Positions 26,646 through 36,372 of a DNA stretch of 64,000 nt are shown one piece after another. Position numbers and translations under genes: made by a program. The notes below the pieces were generated by a model. That model ran no database searches. It worked only from the letters and a program-made list of their open reading frames with translations, and was not told where the DNA came from. Position 1 is the first letter of the stretch. Every line of letters begins with the position of its first letter. Source of the stretch: Paenibacillus sp. 1_12 (GTDB taxonomy: Bacteria > Bacillota > Bacilli > Paenibacillales > NBRC-103111); assembly GCF_900114475.1 (NCBI RefSeq), contig NZ_FOTE01000003.1:1-64000 (forward strand). The letters run 5' to 3'.

Positions 26646-28467
26646 ATGGCTGCTTATGACCTCCCTTACCGGCAGTATTGCAAGTCTATGTCTCATTCTG
26701 TTTAAAACAAAGCTTGCTGCAAAATGCGGCGGCCGTTGGTATTATTACGTCTGTCTGTCGGCCTTGTTACTGTTTATCGTGCCGCTCAGTATCAAGGTGC
26801 CTGCCCTTATTCCTCAGTCCCTGATTCCTGGCACAAGTGCAGTTTCATTTACCGGAAATACGGCAACAGCCATAGAAACGAAAGCCATGGAACTGCCTGT
26901 ACGTTCCAGCGAAGGGGTCCCGACTGATCCTTTTAATTTTCCAGTTATATCCTCAGAAACTTGGATCCTGGGAATCTGGGTCAGCGGTTTTGTCATCATG
27001 CTGTGCTTGAACTTCTTCAATTACTTTCGATTTAAACGCAAGGCGCTTCAAGGTACCAGCATCGACAAAGTGGGAAGCCTGAATGTGCTGGCCAGCCCTA
27101 ACGTGCATTCACCAATGTTAATCGGGTTTGTTAAGCCCCAAATTGTATTTCCCAATACGAATATGAGTACGGCGGATTACCAGCTGGCGTTAAGGCATGA
27201 ATTGATTCACCACAAGCAAAAAGACGCCTGGCTTAAACTTTTTGCTGTGATCGTGAACTGCCTGCACTGGTTTAACCCAGTTTCTTATCTGGCCCTGGCC
27301 AATGTAAGCGAAGCCTGCGAATACGCTGTGGATGAAACCCTATCCAAAATGATGCAGCCCATGGACAAGAAGCGCTATAGCGAAATGATTTTGCATTTTG
27401 CTTCCCAAGCGTCTCCTGCCTTCAATAGTGGCCTGGCTCAACCTAAAAAGCAGTTATACAGAAGATTTAAGCTGATTATGAATCGGAGTAAAGGAAAAGG
27501 ACAGGCATTCTCCGGGATCGTGATCGCCGTCATGATAGCAGCCGTATCCCTTTTCTCATCATCTGTGGTGTTTGCGACAGCGTCTCAACCGATTACGGAG
27601 TACAGCGGAGGCATTAAGACCTATTACAATGTAAACGATACGTTAGAAGGAAATGTACAATCCACGCTGGGAAAAACCAAAATGGGCATTTTTACAACAG
27701 ATCTATATATCGATGAAAATGGTTTGAAGCTGGATTCCTTTAACCGCACAGAGCCTTACTATAAGGTAGGTGTCCTATGGAAGGACAAAGACGACTCATC
27801 CGTTGCCGAGATGACCACAAAAACATTTTACATACAGGATCGGACCGTAACTGTCGCTTTCGCTGACAAGGCAGCAGCCTATAAAGAGGATAGTGTCATT
27901 AAAAAAATGATTGCGAACCAAATTTCTTTTGAATTGAAGTACTCCAACAAGAGATACCAATATGATCATGCTGCATTTATTGACGAGGTTATCCAGCGCG
28001 GAGTCTATGTGATTTATGAAATCTTCACCCCAAAAGAATTTACATTCAATCTGTCCAAAACAAAAAACGGCGATATGACCGGCTACAAACAGCTAACCGC
28101 CTATGACAAGAAGGCTAAAAATACGGATATTTTCAATAATAGCTTGAAGTTACCGAGCTCTGTAAGTGACGAAAATGCTGACGGTACTCAGGGTGTTCAG
28201 CTCGGAAAAGCCTTTGTCATAAAAAGTGGAGAAACCTTAGCCCTCGATGTCAAAGAAACGACGGACATTTCGCCAACGATTAGCTTGGCTGTCATCGAAG
28301 ATGCAACAGGTAATGTGGTGTACTGGAATCCTGCAGCTCGAAGCGGTATTCGATCTATCTTTACGCCAGGGGAAAGTAACGTGAACCGCTCTTTCAAAAT
28401 AGTGGCAAGCGGAGAAGAGGAAGATAGGGTGAAAGTCGAAATTTTCACTTATACAGAGGCCCTCTAG
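26638..28467 (+). CDS. BlaR1/MecR1-type M56 metallopeptidase sensor
   Basis: ATG 26638 overlaps the repressor stop. Four N-terminal helices surround an M56 protease domain with zinc motif HELIH at residues 187-191 (RHELIHHKQKDAWLKL) and a downstream EACEYAVDE. A fourth helix (IVIAVMIAAVSLFSSSVVFA, about residues 295-315) leads to an extracellular part of about 290 residues. That part is not a penicillin-binding domain: no SxxK/KTG set is seen. The signal sensed is therefore probably not a beta-lactam. 609 residues. Confidence 0.85.
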   Translation: MIKWLLMTSLTGSIASLCLILFKTKLAAKCGGRWYYYVCLSALLLFIVPLSIKVPALIPQSLIPGTSAVSFTGNTATAIETKAMELPVRSSEGVPTDPFNFPVISSETWILGIWVSGFVIMLCLNFFNYFRFKRKALQGTSIDKVGSLNVLASPNVHSPMLIGFVKPQIVFPNTNMSTADYQLALRHELIHHKQKDAWLKLFAVIVNCLHWFNPVSYLALANVSEACEYAVDETLSKMMQPMDKKRYSEMILHFASQASPAFNSGLAQPKKQLYRRFKLIMNRSKGKGQAFSGIVIAVMIAAVSLFSSSVVFATASQPITEYSGGIKTYYNVNDTLEGNVQSTLGKTKMGIFTTDLYIDENGLKLDSFNRTEPYYKVGVLWKDKDDSSVAEMTTKTFYIQDRTVTVAFADKAAAYKEDSVIKKMIANQISFELKYSNKRYQYDHAAFIDEVIQRGVYVIYEIFTPKEFTFNLSKTKNGDMTGYKQLTAYDKKAKNTDIFNNSLKLPSSVSDENADGTQGVQLGKAFVIKSGETLALDVKETTDISPTISLAVIEDATGNVVYWNPAARSGIRSIFTPGESNVNRSFKIVASGEEEDRVKVEIFTYTEAL

Positions 28468-28526
28468 AGCAGTCTGATGATACTAAATAAGGGTTAACGA
28501 TCTAAATGAAACTGGAGCTGATACAA

Positions 28527-29099
28527 TTGTTCAAATCAAAATGGAAGTATAGCGCGCTCAGTTTGCTTTGTGTGCTAGCGATCGGAAATACAGCTTATGC
28601 TGAAAGGGAATTCTTTTGGTCGGATGCAGTGCCTTTGCAATCATGTTTCCAAAACAGAGATGGCATTCCTAATAAAATGGGTATAGAGAAAGATGGCAAG
28701 AAGATTGAAATAGAACTTCCTTCGTGTGAGGAAGTGAAGAAGAACCAGGTCTTAGTCCTTGTGAACGGGAGATATCTGCATGTCGAAGACAGTGGAGGAG
28801 TACCATTTATCGAGAACGGGCGAACCATGGTTCCATTACGAGCCATTGCGGACGTTTTCCAGTTTGAAGTGGGTTGGGAACAAAGCCAAGAGAAGATTAC
28901 GCTGACAAAGGATGGTAAGAGTATCATCATGCATATCGGTAAGCCTGATATTTTAGTTGATGGTGAAAAGGTGAAATTGGAGGAAGTGGTACCTATGATA
29001 AAAAACAATGTGACATTTTTACCCGTACGACAGCTTGCGGAAATACTGGGTATTCAAGTTGACTGGGATGGAAGTACAAGGACCGCAACGTTTAACTAA
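28527..29099 (+). CDS. Stalk-domain (copper amine oxidase N-terminal) secreted protein
   Basis: GGAG lies nine bases before TTG 28527; ATG 28506 is also in frame but lacks a site. Signal peptide: KSKWKYSALSLLCVLAIGNTAYA. The stalk domain covers about residues 75-190 with paired motifs (GRTMVPLRAIADVFQFEVGWE and NNVTFLPVRQLAEILGIQVDWD). Members are wall- or membrane-associated in Paenibacillus, often without enzymatic activity. It follows the BlaR1-like gene by about 60 bp and may be cotranscribed. Confidence 0.75.
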   Translation: MFKSKWKYSALSLLCVLAIGNTAYAEREFFWSDAVPLQSCFQNRDGIPNKMGIEKDGKKIEIELPSCEEVKKNQVLVLVNGRYLHVEDSGGVPFIENGRTMVPLRAIADVFQFEVGWEQSQEKITLTKDGKSIIMHIGKPDILVDGEKVKLEEVVPMIKNNVTFLPVRQLAEILGIQVDWDGSTRTATFN

Positions 29100-29389
29100 G
29101 GAATCGTTTCTCATACTAATTGTGTCAGTTACACCATATTCGGTCCAGTATTTCTCTAAACGTTTTTATAGCATAGCGTCAAGATTGTTGCCGTCCTCTT
29201 TCGCATCAGGTTCTGCCAACACAAAAGCCTCCCCTAAAGGTCCGCTTAATCCCCAGAACCTCCTCCCATGCCTAGCTCAGGCTGCCATTCTTTCTGGGAG
29301 TAACAGCGCCCTGCGTAATCTTTGGTTCCACCTGCAGTTTTCACGATATACAGTCGATGCAGGATGTTGAAGAAAGTGAGAGTGAAAAT
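29100..29389. other. Gap without a supported gene
   Basis: The 290 bp contain short open frames on both strands without ribosome sites or recognisable proteins. Nothing convincing is seen. Confidence 0.4.
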
Positions 29390-29809
29390 ATGAATATTAG
29401 AGTAGCAAGTGAATTAGACTACCCGGATTTAAGACTTATATATCTAGAATCTCGTCGTAAAAGTTTTCATTGGGCAGATACAGAAGAAATGACTTTAGAA
29501 GACTTTGATAAGCATACTGTAGGAGAGTATATACTTTTAGCAGAGGAAGATACTCATATCCTTGGATTTGCTTCTTTGTACCTGCCAGATGATTTTATAC
29601 ATCATTTATTTGTTCACCCTGATTTCTCAGGTAAGGGTGTTGGTAGTCAATTGGTTAATGCCTCCATAGAAAAAATGAATAAACCAGTAAGATTGAAATG
29701 TGTATCCGAAAATCAAAAAGCGATGAAGTTTTATGAGAATAATGGTTGGAAGAAAGTTGTTGAAGAAGGTAAACCAGAAGAAAAATATTGGGTTATGGTA
29801 TATGAATAA
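29390..29809 (+). CDS. GNAT-family N-acetyltransferase
   Basis: ATG 29390 follows AAGTGAGAGTG; the 139-residue product has the acetyl-CoA loop HPDFSGKGVGSQLV (about 82-95) and the closing CVSENQKAMKFYENNGWKKV. No target can be predicted. MITE copy 3 begins 16 bp after its stop. Confidence 0.85.
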   Translation: MNIRVASELDYPDLRLIYLESRRKSFHWADTEEMTLEDFDKHTVGEYILLAEEDTHILGFASLYLPDDFIHHLFVHPDFSGKGVGSQLVNASIEKMNKPVRLKCVSENQKAMKFYENNGWKKVVEEGKPEEKYWVMVYE

Positions 29810-29825
29810 GGTTTTTTCTGAAAAA

Positions 29826-30027
29826 CTATAAAAGATGAACCAAACATTCGGAAAGCAGGGAGACGCTGCGAAAGCAGACCCTTCTTCCAATCGCTGTTGC
29901 AGCCAGATTCTTTGGATTCTTAGCCCTAAAGGGGTAAGAATCCGTCTGCAAAGGCGAACACTTTGTTTCTCCAGAAGGGTCCGCTTTCTCCGCTCGGGCT
30001 GTGTGTTTCTTTGGTTCATCTTATATA
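29826..30027 (-). mobile_element. MITE copy 3, opposite orientation
   Basis: Same termini (CTATAAAAGATGAACCAAA and inverted CTATATAAGATGAACCAAA) and interior as copies 1 and 2, reversed. It separates the GNAT gene from the truncated FAD monooxygenase. Confidence 0.8.
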
Positions 30028-30104
30028 GTAGTGTATATTCAGTTTAAAAAATTATTGTATTCTATGCATTGTAATCAGTATCCTAAAAATTCTTCCTTAC
30101 CCTA

Positions 30105-30588
30105 GCGTGATAAAAAAGCTTATTTCTCTATCACGATCGCGGATAAGTCGTTGATCCGGGAGAATACAACACAGATGTACAATGAGCCGGGCAAGGCGGT
30201 CTTTCTGAACGCCTACAACAATAAAACCGATATCGTCCTCTGTTTTTTTTCGGAGAAGGAGATCCCTTACGACTACCGAAACGAAGAACAGCAGCGGAAT
30301 ATAATTTTGAATCAGTTTTCCGGACTAGGCTGGAGAACGCCGGAATTGCTGGGAGAAGTGAAGAACTCGAAAATTTTTTACTTTGACAAGCTGTGCCAAA
30401 TGAAAATGCCGTCGTGGACAAAAGGCAGGGTAGCGCTAGTCGGTGATGCTGGATACTGCGCCTCTCCGGCTGCTGGCATGGGTGGATCACTGGCAATAGA
30501 TTGGGCGGCCGCCTTGGCTGATGCTTTCCAAAAAAGCCATGGCAATTTTGAACTTGCGTTCCAAGAATGCAAACTAAAGTTAAGCTAA
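30105..30588 (+). pseudogene. FAD-dependent monooxygenase, C-terminal fragment
   Basis: The frame is open from about 30105 (DKKAYFSITIADKSLIREN) with no start signal. It carries the second FAD motif GDAGYCASPAAGMGGSLAIDWA of the PF01494 group near its end. The N-terminal GxGxxG half is missing, and MITE copy 3 lies just upstream, so a deletion next to the MITE is likely. The stop TAA is part of the junction motif CTAACG at 30585. Confidence 0.75.
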
Positions 30589-30601
30589 CGGGAGACGAGA
30601 G
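30585..30601 (+). repeat. Junction motif copy
   Basis: CTAACGGGAGACGAGAG; its TAA is the stop codon of the FAD monooxygenase fragment. Confidence 0.5.
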
Positions 30602-30631
30602 AATATTTGTTTTATGAAAGGAGATATGCTT

Positions 30632-30841
30632 ATGGGTATAGCATATAGGTTAGGATACGTAGCTATGGTGATATGGTTATTCTATGTGCTTTATGCCATA
30701 CAACACGTGGATGCATGGAACGATGACGGTAGGGCTGCAATCGGTATTTTTATTGGTTTTGTCGGATTGATTGTATTCCCCGTCTATTTTGTTCTTGTTT
30801 ATCTTTTTGGAAAAGTAGTACGGGCGGGGAAACATCGCTAA
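30632..30841 (+). CDS. Small membrane protein, two helices
   Basis: AAAGGAG lies eight bases before ATG 30632 (an ATG at 30626 is too close). The 69-residue product has helices LGYVAMVIWLFYVLYAI and AIGIFIGFVGLIVFPVYFVLVYLFG with a basic C terminus. Family unknown. The gene fills the space between junction motifs at 30585 and 30843, a cassette-like layout. Confidence 0.55.
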   Translation: MGIAYRLGYVAMVIWLFYVLYAIQHVDAWNDDGRAAIGIFIGFVGLIVFPVYFVLVYLFGKVVRAGKHR

Positions 30842-30842
30842 G

Positions 30843-30857
30843 CTAAAGGAACGCTAG
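30843..30857 (+). repeat. Junction motif copy, left end of recombinase copy A
   Basis: CTAAAGGAACGCTAG, two bases shorter than the 17-bp form at 35691. Confidence 0.5.
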
Positions 30858-30881
30858 CACAACAATAAGCAATAAAGATTA

Positions 30882-31000
30882 AACCCTCACAATTCTAGCA
30901 AAGCTAGAGATAACTTATAATTGGGAGGGTTTTTATTATTTTTATTATGACATTGAAGGATTTATGGATGCTGTATGAAGCTGCGAAGAGTTCTGTCTAA
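30882..31000 (+). mobile_element. Recombinase element copy A: leader plus first 17 codons
   Basis: The leader hairpin AACCCTC (30882-30888) / GAGGGTT (30925-30931), with nested TCTAGC/GCTAGA, covers the ribosome site of ATG 30947. The frame reads MTLKDLWMLYEA, as in copies B and C, and ends at 31000. The rest of the element is missing. Confidence 0.7.
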
Positions 31001-31135
31001 CTATCGTTGCTGATGTATCAAAATAAATAATTAAGCTAAAATTAAGATACTGTTTTCTCTTGGGTAAGTTGAACATTTATTAATGCAGGGGAGCATCAGG
31101 AGCGTATCTGTTTACTTACAAGGAGAGTGTGATAG

Positions 31136-32109
31136 ATGAAAAAAATGGTGTAAAAGATTATTGAAGACGGTTATTTTCGGATTGCTGGCTATTCTTGTAC
31201 TTCTGGGATCAGGCGCGGTCTATGAAAAGGTGAGAGCCGGGAAGGATCTGAAATCTTACACCCCTAGCGGCAAGTTGTACAATGTGAATGGGGAAAACAT
31301 GCATGTATACGTCGGAGGTCAAGGGGATGTAACAGTTGTATTCGCTTCTGGATGGGGCACGGCCAACCCGTATGTTGATTTTTTCCCGCTGTATGAGAAG
31401 CTCGCGCCACATGTTAAATTCACAGTTTATGACCGGTTCGGTTATGGGTACAGTGATACGACGGACAAGAAGCGTGACATCGATACAATAACGAACGAAA
31501 TTCACGAAGTGTTGCAGGCGTCCGACCAAAAGCCGCCTTACCTGTTAGTGGCTCATTTCGCTAGGATCACTCGAAACACTCCGGTTTGCCCAGAAATACC
31601 CGGACGAGGTAAAGGGCATCGTGATGCTGGATAGTGGAAGTCCGGAATATTACTACGATTTTGCTGAGACGCCAGTAAGGGGTGGCTTAATGAATCAGTT
31701 GCTCATCAAAACATGCGTGCTTCGGATGCTTTTTCACTCTGAGAGTGTTATCGAAAGCTCACGCTCAATTCGCAATGGCTTGAAGTTCGTGCCGGATGAA
31801 CTGAAGAAAACTGACCTGGTAGCCACACTGCTTAAACTTAAAAATGCCAATATAGATGACGAGCTCCGTCAATCCAAGACAAATGCGAAAATCGTTTTGG
31901 ATGACAAAAAGCCCTTCCCTTTCCCGCTTACCGTGTTGACATCGGATTATTTAGGGATTAAAAATGACGTTTGGAACCAATAAGAAGAGGAATTTACTTC
32001 CTGGTCCTTGCAAGCGAAGCAATCGTTGGTTAAGGATACCGAGCATTATATTCATCAATATCGCCCTGATCTTGTTGCAGATGAAATATTGGCCTTGGCC
32101 AAACGGTAG
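31136..32109 (+). pseudogene. Alpha/beta hydrolase with several lesions
   Basis: AAGGAG precedes ATG 31136, but an extra A in a run of seven ends the frame after five codons. Dropping it gives MKKWCKRLLKTVIFGLLAIL, a signal anchor. The main frame from 31161 shows VFASGWGTANPYVDFFPLY and YDRFGYGYSD. An extra T near 31556 breaks the nucleophile elbow: AHF replaces AHSLGS, and the match continues in another frame (GSLETLRFAQKYPDEVKGIV). An in-frame TAA at about 31981 separates the last part, which ends at 32109 (LVADEILALAKR). Originally about 320 residues. Confidence 0.85.
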
Positions 32110-32299
32110 ACTTTCTGACCGTAACCATACATCAAAGAGCCTTATCGATAAAGAATATATTCTCAGACGTTCTTAGTCCCTACAGCGTAATACGCAAATA
32201 ATGCTGCGTCAAAACAAGTTGTTGAAATGCTAGAAACAGAGATTGGAGAAGAAAAATCTAAGATTTGGTAGAGAGTGCTTATTAGAGGAAGTTCTAGCA

Positions 32300-32737
32300 T
32301 CAAATATTTATTGACATATAGTTCTTTCCTTCAACAAAACCAAGACTTTCATACATCGGTTTAGCCATATCAGACGAATGTAGCAGGATTTTTCTAATTC
32401 CTTGTGTCTTCAAATCGTCAATTGCTTCACTAACAAGTTTGGAACCTATACCTTGACGACGGTAATTTGGGATTGTGAAAACATTAGTCATGTATGCAAC
32501 CAATCCAGAAGGATTTTCAAATCGAGGTGCAAATCGACATAAGCAAAAACATACTGTTGATACAACTACTCCGTCATCATCAGCAACCCATACAACGAGT
32601 GACTTGTCTGATAGTGAGGAATCAAAGTAGTCTCTAAATGTTTCATCCATACTACTGTTGTCCTCATGACATAGTAATATCTTACGAAATATAATTAACT
32701 GCGGTATATCGGTTGTAATAGCTTTTCGAAACAGCAC
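32300..32737 (-). CDS. GNAT-family N-acetyltransferase
   Basis: GGAAGGAAG lies just upstream of GTG 32737. The 145-residue product has TNVFTIPNYRRQGIGSKLVSEA-type motif A (RRQGIG at about 93-98) and an ending LLHSSDMAKPMYESLGFVE. Substrate unknown. Stands alone on the minus strand. Confidence 0.85.
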   Translation of the reverse strand: MLFRKAITTDIPQLIIFRKILLCHEDNSSMDETFRDYFDSSLSDKSLVVWVADDDGVVVSTVCFCLCRFAPRFENPSGLVAYMTNVFTIPNYRRQGIGSKLVSEAIDDLKTQGIRKILLHSSDMAKPMYESLGFVEGKNYMSINI

Positions 32738-33182
32738 GATTGACTTCCTTCCTGTTCAAAAAATAAATTTCTAAATACTAACTACTAGCTGAATTATTGC
32801 TAGGGTCTTTATTCTTTTTAGTGAGGGCTTTTATAAACCTTTTGTTGTCCACGGCAATTACCCTCTGCTTAGAGAAAAGTATATATGCTTAATCGCTTAC
32901 TTACCTTTCTTTACACTATACATATCGAACAGCTTTAATTGTACCATAAATTTACATCATTTGTTTTCGTATTGCTTTACATTTCATCCATAGTCGGTCG
33001 GTGGAAGTGCTTACGGCAAATGTGAATATGACATGCCCATAGATGATGTAACTCCGCCCCCACCCTAACTTTAGAACATCACCAGAACGCCTATAAAAGC
33101 CCTCTAAGCCGTGTTTCAATTCTACACGAATTTCGTAAGAATGATGTAGAGATCACATTCGGCTATATAACCAGTACCAATG
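32738..33182. other. Gap without a supported gene
   Basis: AT-rich sequence with no ribosome site, long frame or clear terminator. Confidence 0.4.
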
Positions 33183-33967
33183 ATGGAATCATTATTATGA
33201 ATGGCTTCAGCTTTGATTATGGAAACAGCTGCGGATGGAACGAGCGTTCAGAAGCTGGATCTCCCTGAGCACATTTTGGATCAAGCTGCGGAACAGCTGA
33301 AGGACTCCGCTAAGGCAATCATTATTATTAAAATGGCAGATACGAAACGGTCTGTGCAAGTACAGCTCTCCGGGGCATCCATCGCAGCTATAGCGAGCGC
33401 GCTCCCCAGCGCCGATATCGAAGTCGAGCTGAGCGGCTCCAGCTTGCAGCTGAAAGCGAGCGTAATTGACCTTGGAGGCATAGCCAAACGCCTCGGTGTG
33501 GCCGTTTCTGAAGATCGTTACGACTATGGAACGAGTAAGCGATTCTGTGCAAACGGAGCTGGAGCGGCTTGCCACAAGCGCGCGGTTCCGTGTGGCAGGC
33601 AGCGCCGTTGACTTTCATGTGAGAGTCGAGGCAGCGAGCGGCCAATTTGTTGACATACGAGATCTCGGCGGATCGGTTTGAGCCGACAGCGCGGATTACA
33701 CGTGAGCAGATGGCGGTTATGATCGCCAGATCGTTTGCTTTTGTTTCCGTTAAATTAAATTTGCCGGGGAACAGCCAGTCACTTGCCGCGTTCGCCGATC
33801 GCGAATCGATCTCTTCCTGGGCGCAGTCTGCAGTCGCCGGATCGGTGGAGGCGGGAATTATCGCCGGTATGGACGGCGGACGTTTCGAGCCGCAGCAGTT
33901 TGCAACCCGGGCCCAAGCCGCAACGATACTGAAGAGATTGCTGCAAAAGGTAGATTTTATCGAGTAA
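33183..33967 (+). pseudogene. SLH-domain surface protein remnant
   Basis: Three frames carry consecutive pieces: 33198-33535 (repetitive surface-protein sequence with QVQLSGASIAAIASALPSA), 33496-33640, and 33647-33967 with SLH units (FEPTARITREQMAVMIARSF and SWAQSAVAGSVEAGIIAGMD, then FATRAQAATILKRLLQ). No signal peptide or start is left and at least two frameshifts or deletions are needed to join them. GC-richer than the surroundings. Confidence 0.75.
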
Positions 33968-34124
33968 TCCGGCTTTGCAGAAGCTGCGCAAATGGAGAAG
34001 GCAGCAGGCTGAGGAGGAAGGCAAGTCGCCGGTCATCGTTGCTTTAAACAAGCTGCTGCGTTTGATCAGCGCTTTCGCTCCGCAGTCTGTCGGCGAAATG
34101 TCGATCAATTTGTATACAGATTGA
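33968..34124 (+). pseudogene. HRDC-domain remnant
   Basis: In the frame ending with TGA 34122-34124 the sequence reads LQKLRKWRRQQAEEEGKSPV, then a leucine-rich helix and FAPQSVGEM. That fits an HRDC domain as found at the C terminus of RecQ or UvrD/Rep-type helicases. No helicase is attached; it is fused to the end of the SLH remnant. Confidence 0.5.
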
Positions 34125-34141
34125 CAATTTAATAATGAATT

Positions 34142-34194
34142 AAAAATAAACACATCGCATCGTCAAAACAGACGACGCGATGTGTTTATTTTTG
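34142..34194. terminator. Long bidirectional terminator
   Basis: About 20 paired bases: AAATAAACACATCGC pairs with GCGATGTGTTTATTT and an inner CGTC/GACG, ending in a T run. Confidence 0.85.
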
Positions 34195-34319
34195 TCGGGA
34201 ATAGGATAAGGTTCTTGTTGTCATTTATTTATATTAGATGTCGGACGACACAAATATTGTCCGTTTTTTAATGCATATGAAATAACTGCGTAGACTAAAA
34301 AGTGGTAAACGCTATTAAA

Positions 34320-34336
34320 CTAACGTTCAGGATAAT
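34320..34336 (+). repeat. Weak junction motif copy
   Basis: CTAACGTTCAGGATAAT keeps CTAACG and the central CAG of the empty-site form, before the methyltransferase pseudogene. Confidence 0.3.
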
Positions 34337-34432
34337 TACATATTGACCATAAAATGGAACCTGTTACAATTACATATATGATGCATTTGTAATATATTAC
34401 GAACTAAAGATTAACTATATAGGAGGAATATT

Positions 34433-35243
34433 ATGGAGGATTTAGTCGTAAAAAAGGGCAATATATTATTAAATTCAAGAAAAAACACTCTTGATAATGA
34501 AGGGGTTTTAGAACAAAATAAAAAGTTTTGGGATAATACTGCTGACAAATGGGTCGGTGTAACTGCACTCCCAAAACTCGGATGCTTGATACCATCCGAA
34601 GAAGATTTACATTTGTTTAGTGATGTGTCTGGTAAAAAAGTTCTTGAAATTGGTTGTGGAAGTGGGCACTCTCTTAAATATCATGGTGACCATAATGCAT
34701 CAGAACTTTGGGGACTTGATATGTCAACACAGCAAATTGAAAATGCAACCAGTTATTTAAAAGATTGTGGATATGAAGCACATTTATTCAATAGTCCCAT
34801 GGAAGAGAATCCAGGTTTACCAAAAGGGTTATTTTGATATTGTTTATTCAATATATGCAATTGGCTGGACTACCGATTTACAAAAAACATTTAATTTAAT
34901 CGCATCCTATTTAAAAAAAGATGGTATCTTTATATTTAGCTGGGATCACCCTGTTATGAGATGTATGGAAATTGAAGAAGATAATCTTGTAGTTAAAAGC
35001 TCTTATTACGATGAAAATCTTTTTACGTTTGAAAAATACGGCTTTGATGTTTCACTCAGCAAAAGGAAAATTTCAACGTATATTAACGCTTTATCTAAAG
35101 CTGGATTTTTTATTGAGGAAATGATAGAAGAAACTGATAAACAAACTCTTGAAAGTGAGAGTAAAGTTGAACAGAAATATCATTCTGCTTTCATTGCGAA
35201 AATGTTTCCTCTGTCCTTCGTGTTTAAAGCAAGAAAACTTTAA
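34433..35243 (+). pseudogene. SAM methyltransferase, frameshifted
   Basis: GGAGG precedes ATG 34433. The first frame has NKKFWDNTADKW and motif I VLEIGCGSGHSLKYH (about 78-92). It ends at 34837 after NPGLPKGLF. The next part is in another frame (KGYFDIVYSIYAIGWTTDLQ, then FIFSWDHPVMRC) to 35243. One extra G in a GGG run near 34826 explains it. Otherwise a full-length class I enzyme of about 270 residues. A sequencing error at the G run is possible. Confidence 0.85.
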
Positions 35244-35409
35244 TTGGTAATTAATGAGTAATTTGCGGTTATATAAACTGCAATCTTTATATTATACGCA
35301 GCAGTGGCTTTTAAAGGATTGCCTGTGGGTTGAGAAAATTGAAGTAAAACTGCGTCAATGACATTCTACGGTAGATTGGACAAGCTCTCTGTAAATAATG
35401 TGACATAGA

Positions 35410-35673
35410 ATGCTGTTGGAAACCCTATTCGAAACAAAGAAACAAATTCAAAGTTTAAATCATGCTCATCAAAATGCAGATATTATGTTGGGACAACCTA
35501 AAGCTACGTTTCCTGATTTCAGAATAATAGGCATTGCTAATGAGGGTAAGCAGTCCTTCTCCGTAACTGTTTGGAATGGAGGGATGATTGAAATTAACAT
35601 TACGTATTATACTCTGACTGAAGAAGGAAAAAACATTATTATGACGCTATTAAAGCATGCGGGAGCGAGTTAA
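35410..35673 (+). CDS. Hypothetical protein
   Basis: An 87-residue frame from ATG 35410 without a strong ribosome site. It has a helical start (LFETKKQIQSLNHAHQNADI) and a beta-like middle (FSVTVWNGGMIEINITYYTL). No family recognised. Possibly the last part of a longer protein. Recombinase copy B begins 18 bp downstream. Confidence 0.4.
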   Translation: MLLETLFETKKQIQSLNHAHQNADIMLGQPKATFPDFRIIGIANEGKQSFSVTVWNGGMIEINITYYTLTEEGKNIIMTLLKHAGAS

Positions 35674-35690
35674 TTTGTAAAAAAGCTAAA

Positions 35691-36151
35691 CTAACGAAGA
35701 ACGCTAGCACAACAATAAGCAATAAAGATTAAACCCTCATAGTTCTAGCAATGCTAGAGATAACTTATACTTGAGAGGGTTTTTATTATGACATTGAAGG
35801 ATTTATGGATGCTGTATGAAGCTGACAAACGTATTCTGGGATTCAGCACGCATACAATGAAAGCATACTTTCTACAACTAAAGATGTTGGTTGAGGAGGA
35901 TGCTATTCATCTTAAGATTACCTGTCGATCTCACCGTGAGCATGCTCTGTTGGTATTTCTATACTGCACGGGCCGCCGCGTTGGAGAAGTGCAGAAAATA
36001 AACATTGAAGACGAACTGGGTATACTTGGGCATGAAAAAGCTGCACTACACAGATTTATGTGCAGCTGCGCGAAGAGCGTAGGAGAGAATTATATCGCCG
36101 TTATTTTTAGGGAAATTCATTTGTTACTTCTCAAGTAATGGGCAGTTATGT
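35691..36151 (+). mobile_element. Recombinase element copy B, internally deleted
   Basis: Left end CTAACGAAGAACGCTAG (35691-35707), leader hairpin 35732-35781, ATG 35788, right end GTAATGGGCAGTTATGT (36135-36151). Compared with copy C it lacks the N-terminal core (joined at GAGGAGGATG) and the catalytic C-terminal part (joined inside the codons for IED). A non-autonomous derivative. Confidence 0.75.
35788..36138 (+). pseudogene. Tyrosine recombinase, internally deleted
   Basis: The 116-residue frame starts MTLKDLWMLYEADKRILGF and keeps the first catalytic arginine (RRVGEVQKINIED). It has lost the K, HxxR and tyrosine regions; after LGILGHEKAA it runs out of frame. It could not be active alone. 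Confidence 0.75.
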
Positions 36152-36372
36152 GTGAAACTGATCACATACAGAAAGGTATAATGGTTAGTGTGGATTGTGT
36201 AAGAATGGGGGATAACATATTGAAGGACTCGTATGAATGCCTCACCGAAAAATTGAAGCTTCCTGAATTGAAATCTCAAGACTAAATTAACGAACCTCTT
36301 GCACCTTACGTAACGTCATGTTTTATACTAAATACACCGGTAAATAGCTAGCGCCAAAGAAAGGAGTGGGTC

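Noticed and set aside
29035-29370. Open frame of 111 codons after the stalk-domain gene
   Set aside because: Overlaps the end of that gene, no ribosome site and no recognisable protein.
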